Position numbers and translations under genes: made by a program. A model generated the notes under the pieces. The model saw only the letters and a list, made by a program, of their open reading frames with translations. It had not been told where the DNA came from and did no database searches. A stretch of 15,052 nucleotides of DNA from CAINDI01 sp037127585 (GTDB lineage Bacteria > Verrucomicrobiota > Verrucomicrobiia > Palsa-1439), in assembly GCA_037127585.1 (NCBI GenBank), contig JBAXYB010000069.1:1-15052 (forward strand). Reading direction: 5' to 3'. Within the stretch, counting starts at the first letter, position 1. Every line of letters starts with the position of its first letter. Below are positions 14,308 through 15,052 of the stretch, piece after piece.

Positions 14308-15052
14308 CAAGCCGGTGGTGGCTGTTGGTCGTGCTCGGGGTGGGGGTGTACGCCAATAGTTTGCGCGGACCTTTCATCTTCGACGACGGCCACGGCATCA
14401 CACAGAACCTGAGCATCCGGCAATTCCGGACCGCGTTGACGCCGCCGCCGAACAGCGGCATGGGAGGCCGGCCCGTGGTGAATCTCACGTTCGCGCTGAA
14501 CTACGCGGTCGGCGGTCTCGACGTGCGCGGGTATCACGCGGTTAATGTCGCGATTCACATTCTGGCCGGGTTGGTGTTGTTTGGAATTCTGCGCCGAACG
14601 CCGGGCGCAGCCGGTATCGCGTTGGCGGTGGCTGCGCTGTGGGTGGTGCATCCGTTGTTGACGGAAAGCGTGGTCTACGTCAGTCAACGCACCGAGACGT
14701 TGATGAGTTTGTTTTTGTTGCTGACGTTGTACTGCGCGATTCGTGGTTGGAATCTCGCCGCCATCGTCGCGTGCGGACTCGGGATGGGATGCAAGGAAGT
14801 GATGGTCGTCGCGCCGGTGGTGGTGGTGCTTTACGACTACGTGTTTGGGGCCGATATGCGCGCGCGCCGGGGCCTGTATGCCGGGCTGGCGGCGACTTGG
14901 TTGATGTTGCCGCTGTTGATGGGCGGAGTGGCGGTGCAAGCGAAGATGGGGGAGGGGCTGGATTATTTCACGCCGTGGACCTATGCCAAAACCCAAGCCA
15001 CGGTCATCGTGCATTATCTCCGGCTGGCTTTCGTGCCGTATCCGTTGGTGAT
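14304..15052 (+). CDS. Second TMTC-like membrane protein, 3'-truncated by window end
   Basis: The ATG at 14304 overlaps the previous stop as ATGA, and the frame stays open to the window end, giving 249 residues so far. The protein is a close paralogue of the one upstream. The first 100 residues align almost without gaps, about three quarters identical by eye, including YANSLRGPFIFDDGHGITQN, SGMGGRPVVNL, FALNYAVG and HILAGL. HPLLTESVVYVSQRTE (116-131) and GLGMGCKEVM (158-167) are also shared. The acidic pair (D27, D28) is kept. A region of about three residues near position 41 is shorter than in the first copy. Five or more hydrophobic segments are visible; whether a TPR domain follows cannot be seen. 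A GGAG lies 11 bases before the ATG, a borderline ribosome site. The same inferred activity as its neighbour is likely, perhaps with a different acceptor. Confidence 0.85.
   Translation, partial: MTSRWWLLVVLGVGVYANSLRGPFIFDDGHGITQNLSIRQFRTALTPPPNSGMGGRPVVNLTFALNYAVGGLDVRGYHAVNVAIHILAGLVLFGILRRTPGAAGIALAVAALWVVHPLLTESVVYVSQRTETLMSLFLLLTLYCAIRGWNLAAIVACGLGMGCKEVMVVAPVVVVLYDYVFGADMRARRGLYAGLAATWLMLPLLMGGVAVQAKMGEGLDYFTPWTYAKTQATVIVHYLRLAFVPYPLV

Noticed and set aside
14277..15014. Minus-strand open frame of 245 codons
   Set aside because: It is His/Gln/Arg-rich shadow sequence opposite the second membrane protein, which is supported by its paralogue.
1..15052. CRISPR array, insertion sequence, integrase, tRNA or rRNA gene, toxin-antitoxin or defence cassette
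   Set aside because: I looked for direct repeats with spacers, terminal inverted repeats, transposase motifs and tRNA-like cloverleaf sequence and saw none; the gene content is housekeeping.

Overview
The window is 15 kb of dense, GC-rich bacterial chromosome with about 13 genes on both strands. Gaps are mostly under 130 bp. I see no rRNA, tRNA, CRISPR array, insertion sequence or phage gene. The organism is Gram-negative: two Sec-type exported trypsin-fold proteins and a SurA-like periplasmic chaperone are encoded. Few genes have a Shine-Dalgarno sequence. Together with the multi-PDZ HtrA protein and the membrane/TPR glycosyltransferase-like paralogues, this fits the PVC group, perhaps Verrucomicrobiota. 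That placement is inference from style and content; no marker gene here settles it.

Layout. 1-723 (+) is the C-terminal part of a galactokinase-type GHMP kinase. 750-2123 (-) holds biotin synthase bioB followed by a small BON-like protein. From a 75-bp divergent region, 2199-6709 (+) runs as a probable three-gene unit: a HEAT-repeat protein, an HtrA-type serine protease with about four PDZ domains, and a second exported trypsin-fold protein, overlapping it by 4 bp, that has lost the catalytic His and Ser. 6716-9331 (-) is surA-like, pdxA and rsmA in the same order as in Escherichia coli, with pdxA and rsmA overlapping by 4 bp. 9390-10967 (-) is ATP-dependent PEP carboxykinase pckA. 11053-11880 (-) is a radical SAM protein and 12010-12486 (-) is tRNA adenosine deaminase tadA. 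From 12544 (+) a membrane protein with a C-terminal TPR domain is followed, with a 4-bp overlap, by a close paralogue that runs off the window end.

Most genes are housekeeping: cofactor synthesis (biotin, PLP), rRNA and tRNA modification, gluconeogenesis and envelope protein folding. The parts most worth a second look are the active protease/pseudoprotease pair with its HEAT-repeat neighbour, a shortened PdxA in which a substrate-binding His is Gln, and the tandem GT-C/TPR paralogues. Smaller observations are a palindromic TTGCAA placed to serve two divergent promoters, scarce Shine-Dalgarno sites, locally enriched CCGG, and strand-composition switches inside genes.
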